A stretch of DNA of 64,000 nt from Rhizophagus irregularis (taxonomy: Eukaryota > Glomeromycota > Glomeromycetes > Glomerales > Glomeraceae). Position 1 is the first letter of the stretch; each line of letters begins with the position of its first letter. Under the pieces are notes generated by a model. That model was not told the origin of the DNA, made no database searches, and saw only the letters and a program-made list of their open reading frames with translations. Of the stretch, positions 11,661-23,184 are shown piece by piece. The DNA is taken from NCBI RefSeq assembly GCF_026210795.1, contig NC_089430.1, forward strand, positions 2,480,001-2,544,000, written 5' to 3'. The position numbers and the translations under genes were made by a program.

Positions 11661-12300
11661 AAAATAATAAAATAGCAAAAATACTAGTAATAAAAATAGA
11701 TCTTACCTTGAACCTCTTAAAGTTATTTGAAGTTGTTTTCTGAAAAACAAGTTAACAAATTAATATAAGAGAAAAAAAACATCAAATTAGTGAAGTAATA
11801 AAAAAATTTTACCTTAAGAAATTCCAGCCATTTTGGAAATAATACTACAAAAAGCAAAAAAACAAAATATATGTTACAACTACTACATGTTTGTGTAATA
11901 TAAAATTACTTGATAAATTTTACCAGGGTAAAATTTAAAATTTTAATGCATTGCAGATCTATCCCAGTAAAATTCACTGAAGGTGAATGTAAATTAATCT
12001 ATAATTTATTTAAATTTTAAACTTTAGAAAAGCGTAACTAAAATTATATATATTGCCTAAATTATTTTAAGCTGCCATAATTATAAGTAAAATAAAGTAA
12101 ATTATATATAAACTGAATGAATTACAGCATCCCAAATGAAGACCCTGAAGTTTTATCAAAAAGGATATCTAATATTTAAAAAACATTGCAATCACATGGA
12201 CGTTATGTTTAGACCACCTACATAAATAACCATTTACAATTGTGTGACCACATTGTGTACAAAAATCTGATCTTGATATTTATATATATATAACACGTCA
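11661..12300. other. AT-rich spacer with a partial fold-back copy
   Basis: No gene seen. Positions 12040-12138 are a shortened relative of the 7228-7408 fold-back element (shared GCTGCCATAATTATAAGTAAA and GAATTACAGCATCCCAAAT), with one arm lost. Confidence 0.6.
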
Positions 12301-12495
12301 GCATTTGTTTTTTTTAATAATTTTTTTCATATCATTTCCTTTCTTCTTTTTTTTTGGGTATTGAAGAAAAAAAAAAGAAAAAAAAGCGCAGTGAAAAAAT
12401 GAAAAAGAGAAACAAAGGAACAAAAAAAAAACAAAAAAAAAGAAAAAAAGAAAAAGAAATTAGAAATGAATTTAGAAAATAAAAAAAGAAAAGAA

Positions 12496-13316
12496 CCCAC
12501 CTGTATGTGAAACTGAAATGCCAAAGTGCTAAAGTAGCCAAAGAAAGAACTGGAACCTAAAAGGAAATAAGTTAGAAAACAAATATAAACAAAGAGAAAA
12601 ATCCACTTTAGAACCAAAGTGCCAAAGTTTTTGAAGAAAAAACCTGGACCTAAGAAGAAAGAAGAGTTGGTTAGAATGAAAAAAATAAAAAAAAAAAAAC
12701 AAACCAAAAAAAAATAAAAAAGATATACCTTTGAACCGAAGAGCTAAAATGCTAAAGACTGGGACCTAAGAACAGAGAGAAGAGTTGATTAGAACAAAAA
12801 AACGTAAAGGTAATAAAATAAAACAAATAAAAGTGAAAAAAGACATACCTTCAAACCGAAGAGTTGAAATACTAAAGAACCAAGATCTAAAAACAAAGAA
12901 GAGTTAGTTAGAATAAAAAGAATAAAAAGAACAAAGAAACAAAATAAAAAATGAAAAAAAAGTTTTACCTTCAAACTGAAGAACCAAAATGCTAAAAAAT
13001 CGGGATCTAAGAACAGAAAAAAGTTGGTTAAAACAAAAAGAACGAAAAGAACAAAGAAATGAAATAAAAAAAAATGAGAAAAAAAGACGTACCTTTGAAC
13101 TGAAGAGCCAAAATACTAAAAAACTGGGACCTAAGAATAGAGAGAGTTGGTTAGAATGAAAAGAATAAAAAAGCAATGAAATGAAACAAAAAAAGTGAAA
13201 AAAAAAGACTTACCTTTGAACCAAAGAGCTGAAATGCAAAAGAACCAGGATCTAGAAAGAAACAAAATTAGAACAAAGTGAAAATGAAAAAAAAGAACAA
13301 AAAATAAGAACCTACC
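12496..13316 (-). repeat. Exon-like cassette array A
   Basis: Seven to eight tandem units with a period near 120 bp, read on the minus strand. Each unit has a pyrimidine-rich stretch ending in TAG (TTCTTAG, CTTTCTAG, TTTTAG), a block of 37-38 nt with the pattern (A/G)TCC.G.TTTT...TT.AAG, and then GTAAGT, GTACGT, GTAAAA, GTATGT or GTATAT. The last unit (12500-12560) has a longer block ending CAG before GTGGGT; one unit (near 12608) has a weak donor. Hand-splicing gives stops in every frame within a few blocks, so it is unlikely to code for protein. The long minus-strand reading frames here are repeat products. Confidence 0.7.
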
Positions 13317-13555
13317 TGAAAGTAAAGATGAAATGAATATATTTATCTGTGAATTAATTACAGTTTTAACATTATGTCTGTAAAAATACTGATGCAATAC
13401 CATATTGTATTTTTACAGTCGTATTGAATTTATACAGCCAAAATTGCCAAATTTATCGAATTGTCAATGATTTATGCAAATCCAGTACAGGAAAGTTAGA
13501 TTATCAGACAGATTGTATAATATGAATCATCTGATGATCTCTTTTTTCGCTGTAT
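13317..13555. promoter_or_regulatory. Candidate divergent start region between arrays A and B
   Basis: This unique 240-bp interval separates minus-strand array A from plus-strand array B. On the minus side, a short open stretch ending CTTTCAG before GTAGGT (13312-13403) could be a first exon. No diagnostic TATA or CCAAT box is convincing; the call rests on position only. Confidence 0.25.
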
Positions 13556-14170
13556 TAAAGATTTCCAGACAAAAATTATGACTGGGTTTTTGAAATTAAG
13601 GTAAAGAACTAAGGAAAAAGTTTTTTAAAAAAAAATGTTAATAGTTTATTTTTTTCATTTTGTAGGGTTGCCGGACAATAAGCATAATTGAACTCTTTGA
13701 ATTTGAAGTAAAGAAGGATTGGAGAAAGATCTATTTTAATAAATTTATTTATTTTTTCTTTATTGTAAGATTGCGGATGAAAAACATGACTGGACTTTAG
13801 GAATTTAAGTGAAAGATAAGGGGCTGAGCCACTGAGGGGAAGGTTTTTTGTTATTTTTTTATGTTAATAAATTTAACTAATTTATTTTTTATTTTTTGTA
13901 GTAATACTGAACGAAAAACATAACCAGATTTATAATTAAGGTAAAGGAGAACTGGTGAAAGTTTTTCGTTAATTTTTTCAATAAATTTAATTAATTTAAT
14001 TAATTTTTCTTTTTTGTAAGATTGTCGGATTAAAAAATATGACCAGATTTTTGTAATCAAGGTAAAGGACGTTTTGTTATTTTTTATTTGATAAATTTAA
14101 TAATTTATTTTTTTATGTAGAATTTCCAGAAAAAAAATCACGACCAGAATTTTATAATTGAGGTAAGGGA
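13556..14170 (+). repeat. Exon-like cassette array B
   Basis: Six plus-strand units at about 13566, 13667, 13771, 13899, 14020 and 14119. Each has T-rich sequence ending in TGTAG, TAAG or AAAG, a 38-42 nt block of the type ATT.CCGGA.AAAAA.ATGACCAG, and then GTAAAG, GTGAAA or GTAAGG. The A/T-rich filler between blocks is 60-85 nt. The architecture matches array A but the sequence differs and the direction is opposite. Confidence 0.7.
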
Positions 14171-14214
14171 GAATCAAAAAAATCTTATTTTCTTTTTTTC
14201 TTAATAGTTTTGAT

Positions 14215-14620
14215 ACAGACCAATTCTGTGCTAAAATACAAGTTTTTCTAATATATACAAATAAGTTGAAAGAAGTTCAAGATTTAATTGATAAACTTAA
14301 TCTTAAAAATCCTTTAACTGCTGATGAATTTATTTAATATAATGAATTTGAACTTACAGAAATAATATTTAATAAAGAAATTTTAAAAGTAGTTCTTTCC
14401 AATAATCATAAACAAGAGGTAGAAGAATTAAATTCTGATTCTTTACCATCTATTTATTACTCATAGTGAAGTCATTAAATATTATAATAAGGTAATTTTA
14501 TATTTAGAGCAACAAGAGGATAAATTCAATATGAAAAAAAAAAGAAATAAGATGCATTAAAAAACTTAAGAAGGAGATGTTAAAATAACATTTTATTTTT
14601 GCAAGACAAATGAATCTTAA
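14215..14620 (+). pseudogene. C-terminal remnant of a Tigger/pogo-like (CENP-B-type) DDE transposase
   Basis: The plus-strand reading contains KNPLTADEFI (near 14307), a stop, EEILKVVL-like sequence, and after another break KVILYLEQQEDKFN (near 14492) followed by a lysine-rich stretch. Fungal Tigger/CENP-B-type transposases end with an ADEFI helix region and a final FLEQQ...KKL segment, and I place it by that resemblance. The catalytic domain is absent and there are several stops. It lies between convergent arrays B and C. Confidence 0.5.
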
Positions 14621-14639
14621 TAATTTACTAGGAAACGGA

Positions 14640-15300
14640 AATCGTTGTAAGTCCGGAGCGAAAGATTTTGTACAAAAATCCAAATATCTTTAAAAATTCA
14701 ATTTGTACAAAAAATCTGGCGTCCCTTAAAAAAATAAAAAATGAAACGTTAGAAACATTTTTTTAAAGTTAAACAAATAAGAAAAGCCCCTCTTCACAAT
14801 TTACCTTTAAAAGTCCGGCATATACAAAAAACCCGCGTTCCTAGATAAAAAAAATAAAAATGAAATGTTAAAAACGTTTCTTTAAAGCAAACAAATAAAA
14901 AACAACTTACCAGTCAAGAAATCCAGAAACTCTAGGATAAAAGTAAAAAATGAAACGTTAGAAACGTTTCTTTAAAGTCAAACAAATAAGAAAAGCCAAT
15001 TTACCTTTAAAATCTGGCGTGTACAAAAATCCCGTGTCCCAGAAATAATAATAAGTGAAACGTTAGAAACGTTTCTTTAAAGCAAAACAAATAAAAAAAC
15101 AACTTACCAGTCCAGTATATACAAGAAATCCAGAAACCCTAGGAAAAAAGTAAGAAATGAAACGTTAGAAACGTTTCTTTAAAGCTAAACAAATAAAAAA
15201 CCCTCTACTTCCTAATTTACCTTTAAAGTCTAGTATGTACAAGAAATCCAGAAACCCTAGAAAAAGAATAAGAAATAAAACAAAAACATTCCTTTGAAGT
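14640..15300 (-). repeat. Exon-like cassette array C
   Basis: About six units of 100-115 bp, read on the minus strand: TCCTAG or TTCTAG, a block beginning GGTTTCTGGATTTCTTG and ending ACTGG or CTTTAAAG, then GTAAGTTG or GTAAATT. Four units have both splice-like boundaries intact; one has CTGG in place of the AG acceptor and the last lacks a GT. The filler contains the near-palindrome GAAACGTTAGAAACGTTTC in almost every unit, also found in array E. Confidence 0.7.
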
Positions 15301-15573
15301 CAATTAAAAAAAAATATACTCTCTAGACGAAACCAAACAAAAAAAGAGATTATCAGATAATCATGTTTATCATAAACTTATTATGATTATTACACTTGTT
15401 TATTTTTGAAGTAGTACAAAATTTCAATGACACAATCTGTGTGGACCAATCAGAAATGACGCGTGCAGACAAACGGACATCGCCACGTGATCCAATATGT
15501 CATTAAGGTTCATAAACATATATAGTCCTTCGCTTTGCTCTGGACAATAATATAATAATTGTATTATATTTAA
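15301..15573 (+). promoter_or_regulatory. Candidate promoter between arrays C and D
   Basis: The interval contains GACCAATCAG (CCAAT box core 15446-15450) and, 70 bp further, a TATATA at 15519-15524, both upstream of plus-strand array D. It is less A/T-biased than its surroundings (15430-15500). CCAAT and TATA boxes are usual in fungal promoters, but neither is proof of activity. Confidence 0.3.
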
Positions 15574-16647
15574 GGGAGAAATCGGCACTTAACGAGAGAA
15601 ATTTAATAATGCCGATTTATGCAAATTATTACTAAAAATGGCTAGTACGCAGTTTTTGTTAAGGTGACGTCTTCTTAAATGATTATTAATTAAAAATGCT
15701 GAATGCGGTAACGGATAATGTCAATCCTAGCCAAGCCACTCACGAAGTTTAGCGTCATCAAAGTTCAAACTTTTTGACTTTACTCTGGAAGAACGCGCCA
15801 TTCCAGCTATTATTTTAATAGGCTTGTACGTTAAGTAAAATATTTTAACCTATATTTTATTTTTATTTAGTTTTATTTAATTTATAAATTTTAGTTTATA
15901 ATTTATTTATTGGTAATTTTCTTGTTTCTTAATAGTGAAAATATATTTATCTTCTCCATTTATTTTAGTTATTTAGGCTTAAAATTAGGAGTCTTAGTAG
16001 TCTCAGTATGGCTTTAATAATATTCCTTTTATTTTTTTTTTTTTAGGTTTCATTTTTTTGGACTTGAGTGCTTTGGAATTCTTGGAAAGGTAAGTAAACA
16101 TACCTTTTTTAGTGAAAATTGTTATTAGTTACTAATATTCCTTTTGTTTTTTTTGTAGATTTTGTTCCTATACGTCTTAAATTTTGGATTACTTTAAAGT
16201 AACTATGCGAATAGAATTTTTTAAGGCTGTTAATAAAAATTTTTAATTACTAACATGTTTGTTTTTTTTTCAGTAGATCTCAGTTTTAGGTACCTTGGGA
16301 CTCTGACATGTGAATAGTTTTTTTATATTTAAGGATGTTAATAGATCATTTTTTTCGTTAATTTAATAGGTTTTGGTCCTTTTCTTTATAAATTATGTAA
16401 AAAATAGTGTTTTTTAAAAAATTAAATGGTTTCTAATGGTATTTATGTACATATACCATAATATTGATCTTGTAAATATCCCTCTCAGCCAGAAAAATTA
16501 TTTTATACTGTCTTTTTTTGGTTTATTGAAAAAAACTTATAATAAAGAACGCGGCATTCCAAAAAACGGTTTTTTTATTAATACAAAGCCCGTAAATTTA
16601 ATTATAGAATTTTGACGATTTTATCCTGCTGAATGGCGATCTTTCCC
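15574..16647. mobile_element. Possible TTAA-flanked element carrying array D
   Basis: The ends read GGGAGAAATCG on the left and, on the complement of the right end, GGGAAAGATCG; both abut TTAA (15570-15573 and 16648-16651). TTAA duplication with short inverted ends resembles piggyBac- or Kolobok-type transposons. No transposase is seen in the 1074 bp. The ends are short and imperfect, so chance is possible. Confidence 0.4.
15960..16330 (+). repeat. Exon-like cassette array D
   Basis: Four plus-strand units with blocks starting near 15968, 16047, 16160 and 16275. Acceptor-like ends are TTTTAG, TTTTTTAG, TTTTGTAG and TTTTTCAG; block lengths are about 37, 43, 40 and 36 nt; donor-like starts are GTATGG, GTAAGT, GTAACT and GTGAAT. 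The last three are spaced 113-115 bp apart. Confidence 0.6.
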
Positions 16648-16679
16648 TTAAATATATTATAATTTGCATTTATTTATAT

Positions 16680-17095
16680 AAATTTACTTTAAAATATTTA
16701 TTGCAATTTTCGAATTATTGAGAAAAAAAAAATGTTTTTTTTCAAAAACTCACGAAAACAGTAAATTTTATTGCATTTTTAGATAGAGAAGGTGTGATTA
16801 TAACCTGAAAATGTTAATTTTAGAGCAGAAAACTTAATTTTTCGGTAAGTTTGCATATAAGCGACTTTTGAGATTTTGTGTAACCTAAAAGTTCTCTATA
16901 AGTAAACTTACCTAAGAGTTGGATTTTTCATCCTAAAATTAAGGTTTTCATGTTATAATCGCACCTTCTCCTTCCAAAATACAATAAAATTTACTGTTTT
17001 CGTGAGTTTTTGAAAAAAATCATTATTTTATTTTCCTATTTAAACTGTTTTTAGTAATTTGAAAATTGCGATAATGAATTTTTAATAAAAATTCA
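16680..17095. repeat. Fold-back element of about 415 bp
   Basis: Inverted arms of about 180 bp share CAAAAACTCACGAAAACAGT with its complement at about 16998-17017, and GAGAAGGTG.GATTATAAC with its complement near 16950-16970. The spacer is short. The outer arms share TTGCAATTTTCGAATTA-like sequence. No coding potential or clear target duplication is seen. Confidence 0.7.
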
Positions 17096-19166
17096 TTATA
17101 TAAGTTAAAAAAATTCATTATAGTATTAGTGAATTTTTTCATAATAATGTCAAATTAGCATAGACATCAAATTTGTTATAATGTAAATTAACTGTAATAA
17201 GTTAATATTATTGAATATACTGTATATATTATATAATTTTTTTTAATCAAACTTTTGCCCTTTTTTATAATGGTCTATAATTGGCATTAATTTGCATTGT
17301 ATGGTATTAAGAAATATTTATATTTTTACAGTATAGATTAATTTACTATACTGTATAAATAAAATAACCAGAGTATAATTTTACCACTTTGGTTAAATGA
17401 AATTAACTTTCTAAATTAATTAAAAATTGCTTAACAAAATTAAAACTACTTGTATTAGTAAATTAATAGTAGGTTGTGAAGGTAGTTCTTGCAAAGTATA
17501 TATGAGCAGTAAGACTAACCCCGTCCTATTCCCATTAGAAAAAATAGTAATTGAACAATGAGTATTGGGAATAAAGCGTATCCAAATAAGTTTAGAAGAC
17601 AGTACTAATCCGTTTTCCTCTTTTTTGCCTCCTTAATTTTCATAAGTATAAGTTATAATTTTAAGATTTTTGGTTATTAAGCTAATTTTGTTATCATGAT
17701 CATAATTGGCAAAGTAAACTGATAAAAAAAATTTTGATTAAAATTTAGATTTCCCCTTTTTTACTAATATTTTTGTATAGAGAAATCACTATTTTTATAT
17801 GTACTTTTAAATTTTTTTTTTAATTTAAAGCGTATTTTACGCTTTGGTCAAATGAAATAGAATCTATATTTTTTATAATGTACTAACTTTTAAATTTTTT
17901 TTTTTATTTACTAATTTCAGAACATAATTTTACCACTTTGGTCAAATGAAATCGATTTTCTAAATTAATTGAAAATTATTCAATAAAATCAATAAATATA
18001 ATATATATAAAGAAATCTACATTTTTCATTTTTTATAAATATCAAATTATTATTTTTTTTTATTTACTAATTTTAAAGTGTAATTTTACTATTTTAGTCA
18101 AATTAAATTAACTTTCTTTATTAATTAAAAGTTGTTTAGCAGTATAAAAACTATTTAATACTTGTAAGATTTATTACATTTTTTATAATAATACTAATTT
18201 ATAAATTATTGTATAATAAATCATATGAATTTTACCTCTAATGAATATTAAAATCACTTTTTTATAAAATATGTGAAATTATATTTTTATAATAAAATAT
18301 ATATTTATATAGAATTTAAAATTTATATGCAAATATGTAGTAATATATTCTCTTATATTATATTATATGTAAAGTTAAAATTAGTATTTTAAACTCTTTA
18401 TTTTTATAAATAAATAGGTAAAATACATATAAAATATATTTTTTAAAGAATCTATAATAAATTTATAAGGTTTGCATCATGTTTATTTTTTTAAAAAAAT
18501 ATGATATATATTACATAATTATGAAATTTACTATATAATAATTTCCAAAAAAAAGGTCTTACAATGCTTTGTATAAAAATTATTATTTTCTTTTATATAA
18601 TATAATACTTTATTATATATTTAAAAGGATTAAAAATTAGTCTTTTGTATAGTATTTAATATAAGAAAAGTATTTCTTTAAAACCTAAAAAATTAAAAAA
18701 TAAAAAAAATCCAAAAATTGATAACTTTTTATTTTAGATAAAAGTAATATAAAGTATTTTTTAAAAGTTATTAATCTTTTACTACTTTAATTTTTTTTTT
18801 GATAAATTAAGAAAAATGTTATCTTGGTTTTTAAAAAAAAAATAAAAAGAAAGGAATAATTTGGTTTTATTTAAGAATAAAATTATTCAATATGTGAATT
18901 TATAATATTTCTAAATAAAAATAAAATCTGTATTTAATAAAATTTTATTATAATATAAAAGTAAACAATATTAAGCAACTTTGCATGCAATTTCTAATAT
19001 AAATTTATGATGATAATCCTTCTTTGATTAATACACTGTTGTTGTTTCTAATCGCTTCCTTATTTGAGCATGTAAGTACCTTACTAGTTATTCAATTGGT
19101 AACGTTTCACATATTTGATTTACTTTTAAGATTATTGTGATCTAATTTTCCTTCGAAGTTTTGAAC
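17096..19166. other. AT-rich gene-free region with dispersed direct repeats
   Basis: No gene is supported. Imperfect direct copies of a roughly 75-bp sequence occur near 17378, 17930 and 18070 (shared ATAATTTTACCACTTTGGT, AAATGAAAT and CTAAATTAATT), with a partial copy near 17835. From 18150 to 19000 only A/T-rich sequence is visible. Confidence 0.6.
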
Positions 19167-20126
19167 ATGGCTCCTAAATATATTATAGGTATTAATTTAA
19201 TATATTTTTCTTTTTTTTTAATTTGCAATTATTAATAATCTTTTTATTAAAAATTTTAGAACATATGGAAGATAATTTGCACGAATGGTGTCTATTGGAG
19301 TATTATCATATAGCAACCTTTATACATCCCTCCAATTTATATTTTACTAATTTATCAATGATAGCAGAGACATCATTTAAAAATTCAGAAATTCCAAAAG
19401 AAACTAATTTTATTACCGAGAATATTATAAATATGAATGTTCCAATGGATAAAATATGTCTTTTAGATCCTGCTTCTAATCAAGTATTAGAACCGACGGA
19501 TGGTGATGCTTTTGAATATTTTTTATTTGGTGGGATTCTTGGAGACGATCCTCCCAGAGGTGAATGTTTAGATGTTTTAGAATAAATGTACTTTTAATCT
19601 CTATATTTATTTTTTCTCTGATTTCATCAATGATCAGATCGTACATCTGAATTAAGGCGTCTTGGATTTACTACGAGGAATCTTGGTGCCATGCAAATGA
19701 CAACAGATACTGCTGTACACGTAACAAAGAGAATTGTAGATGATAGAGGTACTTTAGTCTTTTATTTGGAATAATATCCTTATTTTATTTGAATAATAAC
19801 AATAATGATTAAATTTAAAGTACCGATTAATCAAATTCCTTATATTGATTTTCCTGAAATAAAAATTAGTAAAACTGAATCTGTGGTAATTATTCAAAAC
19901 GTTCACAGCATTCTGTTTATTAATAATTGACAAATTTAGCTGAATTTTTTATATAATTCTTTAATACCTTTAGATTATGCCTTTTCGTTATATCGCTATA
20001 CCTGATTCTCATAAATCTACTTTACAAACCACCGACAATGAAATGAAACAAAATATCGTTCCATTATTACCCTCAGGAATGATTGATTTATTAAAAAAAG
20101 ACGGAGATATGGCATTTGAATTTTAA
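19167..20126 (+). CDS. SFM1: SFM1-like SPOUT protein arginine methyltransferase
   Basis: Hand-built model of five exons (19167-19188, 19260-19559, 19638-19748, 19821-19885, 19974-20126) giving 216 residues, close to the roughly 213 of yeast Sfm1. It opens MAPKYIIEHMEDN, continues with CLLDP and the FGGILGDDPPRDRT box, then GAMQMTTDTAV and ends LLPSGMIDLLKKD. These are the conserved blocks of the Sfm1/DUF431 SPOUT family, whose knotted C-terminal half binds S-adenosylmethionine. In yeast, Sfm1 methylates an arginine of ribosomal protein uS3; that role here is inferred from family. All introns are 70-88 nt with GT-AG ends, and frame is kept across every junction. The next gene converges from the right. 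The tiny first exon (22 nt) is easily missed by automatic prediction. Confidence 0.9.
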
Positions 20127-20637
20127 ATATCTACAAAGCATCTAAACATTATAACTTGATAAGATATTTATGTGTACGTAAAATTATTGTGAAATTCTCG
20201 AATTTAAAATTTCCATCACCTTAACAGTTAATGATTATGAATTAAGGTGATTGAGAGCCAAACCCGTACTTCATATTCTTTTTATTCTTGCATTCTTTGC
20301 ATTCCATGTGTTTTTAATCACTATTTTCATAAAATTTTCGTAAATGAATGTTTTGTAAAACAAAACGAGAAAAATTAGCTTACTCCACAATTATTTATAC
20401 AATTAACTTCTTTACAAGCTCGTTAAAAGCGCAATCTTTTAAAAGAAAACGAGTATGGCACAGCATTTTTACGTTAATACTATTTTCAACCCTTTTCGAG
20501 TAATTTCTTTTAAAGATAAGTCAGATCAATATAATAATATCCTCAACAAGAAAAAAATGGTGTTTTCAAATGTGCACGAGATCTATACGCATTCTAGAAC
20601 TTTAATATATCTCAATACAATTCCGTGCATTTACGCA
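20127..20637. other. Intergenic region between convergent genes
   Basis: Holds the 3' flanks of the SFM1-like gene and the minus-strand gene starting at 22529. A plus-strand reading frame at 20455-20664 has no family signature and is not called. Confidence 0.6.
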
Positions 20638-22529
20638 TTAAATATCGATACTTTTATTCCATGAAAAGATGTTACCAAATCCCAAAACAGAACGGAATGA
20701 TTGTATTGGAGATGAAAAGACCAACGATAATGAATTATTACCACCATTCATATTATTTATATTATTTACAATTCTTTCTTGCTCATTTTTCATTTCAATC
20801 ATACCGGAAACATCATCCTGTTGCATATAATTGTCTTCAACGAGAGTTTGGTTTAAATCTAATGAGGCAACATTTAATGCACTCTTAGTGTTATAGTTTG
20901 AGTGACTCCGTATCTTTTTTTCTTTCTTAACTTTTCTTGACTTGGCTTTTGTTTGTAATATTTGAGTAGTATTCTGAGTTTTAGGGTTCGACTTGCCTTC
21001 ATTTTTTCTTTTATAAAGTTCCATCCTTGTTGCATTAGGCTTAAGCATCGACTTTACCGTATTATTACATTCTACGATGAAATTATTTGGTTCTGACTAA
21101 AGATAAAAAAACATAATATAAATAATGTTTATTAAAATAAATAAATCATGTAAGATAATAACTGCAACATCGAATCGTGTATTCCTACATTAATTTCCAT
21201 CGGTTTATCATCAATACTATTCCCAATAAGGTCATCCTCTTTAGCTGAAGCATCTTGAATTTTTCTTCTCTTATTTTCGTTTGCTCGTAACTCAGTTTCA
21301 TCTTTGTTTACCTGATTGGGACATCTTGATTGATCAATAGGTGTTTTCTTGACGCCAATTTTCAGTTTTCTTTTTGATGCAGAATCTTTCGTTTGAACAG
21401 CATCCGCTTTTGAAATAATAAAAGAATCATCTTGTTCAAGATTTTGGGCACGACGCGATCGTTTTGACGCGCGCCACTTCCCAAATACGGATCCATTTCT
21501 GGTCCTCCTAAGTAACGATGATTCATCCTGGATGGTCAAAACTTTTGCAGGAGATTCTAATTTCGTAATAGAACTATTTGACGGTTTTCTGCTGCCTTTC
21601 TTTTTGAGTGATCCAGAAAGATTTAAATTTTCGGTAAATTCTTGTTCTTTTGTTAATACAATTGGTTGTTCATAAGGTGAAACTTGCGTTTCACCTTGTT
21701 TAACCACTTTCTCAACAATAAAAGAATTAGTATTTTCAGAATCATTCAAAGGAGTTTGGATAATATTACTATTTGAATTAGCAGAACCAATATTTGTTTG
21801 TAATTTAAAAGTCTTTTTAGTTTCACAATCTGATTCCTTTTCTTGGTCTCTGTCATGTCCTCCAAAATCAATAGAGCCCAAAAGAGTATTAGCATTTATT
21901 GAAGAAGCTATAGGTTTATAAATAGACGTTTGAGAATTTGCCGAGTCTTTGGAATTTCTATTATAAATTATCTTTAAACGAGCAGGACTGCTTGAATTAG
22001 TCTTAACGGGTTCTGCAGTTGAAGTTTCAAAATCATTATCACGTGAATCAAACGCTGGTCTAAGTTTATTCGAAACTTTTTGTACAGCTTGAACGTAAAG
22101 AACAGTGAGTTTTTCGATTGTTATGTCCGACAATGAGATATCTTGGCCAGAGAAATTATAATCGTTAATCATCATAATTTCTGGAAGCGGATTAGGGTTA
22201 AAAGAAAGCCAAGACCTGAGGCTCTTTTCATAGAAAACTTGGTTCACGTTAAGACCGATCAGTTTGACCAAATATTTTGGGGATAAAGTGTTGCCATTTT
22301 GAGGAGTGGAAGTCGGTACTATACGCGCATAAGCGACTTTTCGCAACTTTGTTGTTACGTGCCTTTCAAGTACGAAAGCTGGCCAATATCTGATAAGTTT
22401 GTTTGTTATTATTGAGCTTTCGGACTCGTTTTTAACTTTTATTGAAATAGAGTTAATAATAGTACTCCACGGCACCCAAACATAGTCCCCAACACCAAAT
22501 ATTGTTATTATTTCATCAAGCTCAGACAT
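20638..22529 (-). CDS. Uncharacterised basic nuclear-type protein, possible PWWP/Tudor-like N-terminus
   Basis: Not recognised with certainty. The start MSELDEIITIFGVGDYVWVP is followed at about residues 12-60 by GDYVWVPW...RYWPAFVLERH. This resembles the opening of PWWP or Tudor-like chromatin-reader folds (a G.YVW strand and a WPA motif), but the match is weak. The middle and C-terminus are low-complexity, Ser/Asn/Lys-rich and hold basic clusters typical of nuclear localisation signals (KWRASKRSRRAQ, SKRKLKIGVKK, NKRRKI). My model has two exons, 22529-21189 and 21096-20638, joined in frame through a GTAGGA donor and TTTAG acceptor, giving 599 residues. Without splicing the first exon would end in 18 extra hydrophobic residues at 21132. 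The gene is convergent with the SFM1-like gene. Expression and the exact donor are unproven. Confidence 0.7.
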
Positions 22530-23184
22530 TATATAAATAATTAAAATAAAAATAAAAAGGTACTTTTAGAAAGACGAGAAAAACTTTCGGGTGGCTAATT
22601 TATAGAACAGACTGTTTTGGGATATCCCGTGACAATTTACAATTTAGGTTTATTTATTTTTATTTTTTTTGTACACGAATTACACAGTTTGATTTCATAA
22701 AAGTCACATGGTATCTAAAAATTAATTGGTCCCGAAAATGTACATGATAAAAAATGTGTATTTGTACTTTGTAAATTAATATTTAATAATTTTTTTGAAA
22801 TAATATTAAAAAGATTAAATTTTTTTTTTAATTAAAGTATATACCCAAGTTGTAGAGGAAAAACTATATATCATATTAATTTGGATAAAATATTTTATAA
22901 TAGAAAAAATGAGTTTAGACAAATATAAATAATAACGATAATAAGATAGGATATAATAATTTTTTTTTTTTTTGATACTGTATAATACAAACTAGGGATT
23001 AAGCATCCATTCTAATAATATTTCTAAATTAAGTTTATAACAATAATATTTTGAATAGTATTTTTATATATATATATATATATACACATATATATATATA
23101 TGAAATTTTGAAATTTACGATTGTTTCTCTTTTTCTAAAAAAAGTAAAGAAAATTATTAAATAAAACGCCAATCGAAACTACAA
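22530..23184. other. Intergenic region, A/T runs and a (TA)n tract
   Basis: Upstream flank of the basic-protein gene and downstream flank of the kinase. A TA dinucleotide run lies at about 23065-23102 and a poly-T tract near 22961-22973. No other feature is seen. Confidence 0.6.

Noticed and set aside
10812-13403. Long Phe/Ser/Leu-rich minus-strand frames that could pass for membrane proteins
   Set aside because: Products of simple repeats and cassette arrays; composition and periodicity follow the DNA repeat.
14640-15300. Regular direct repeats resembling a CRISPR array
   Set aside because: The genome is eukaryotic, repeats are imperfect over the whole unit, there are no unique spacers and no cas genes.
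20455-20888. Two plus-strand frames between or over convergent genes
   Set aside because: The second is antisense to the basic-protein gene, and the first has no motif or splice context.
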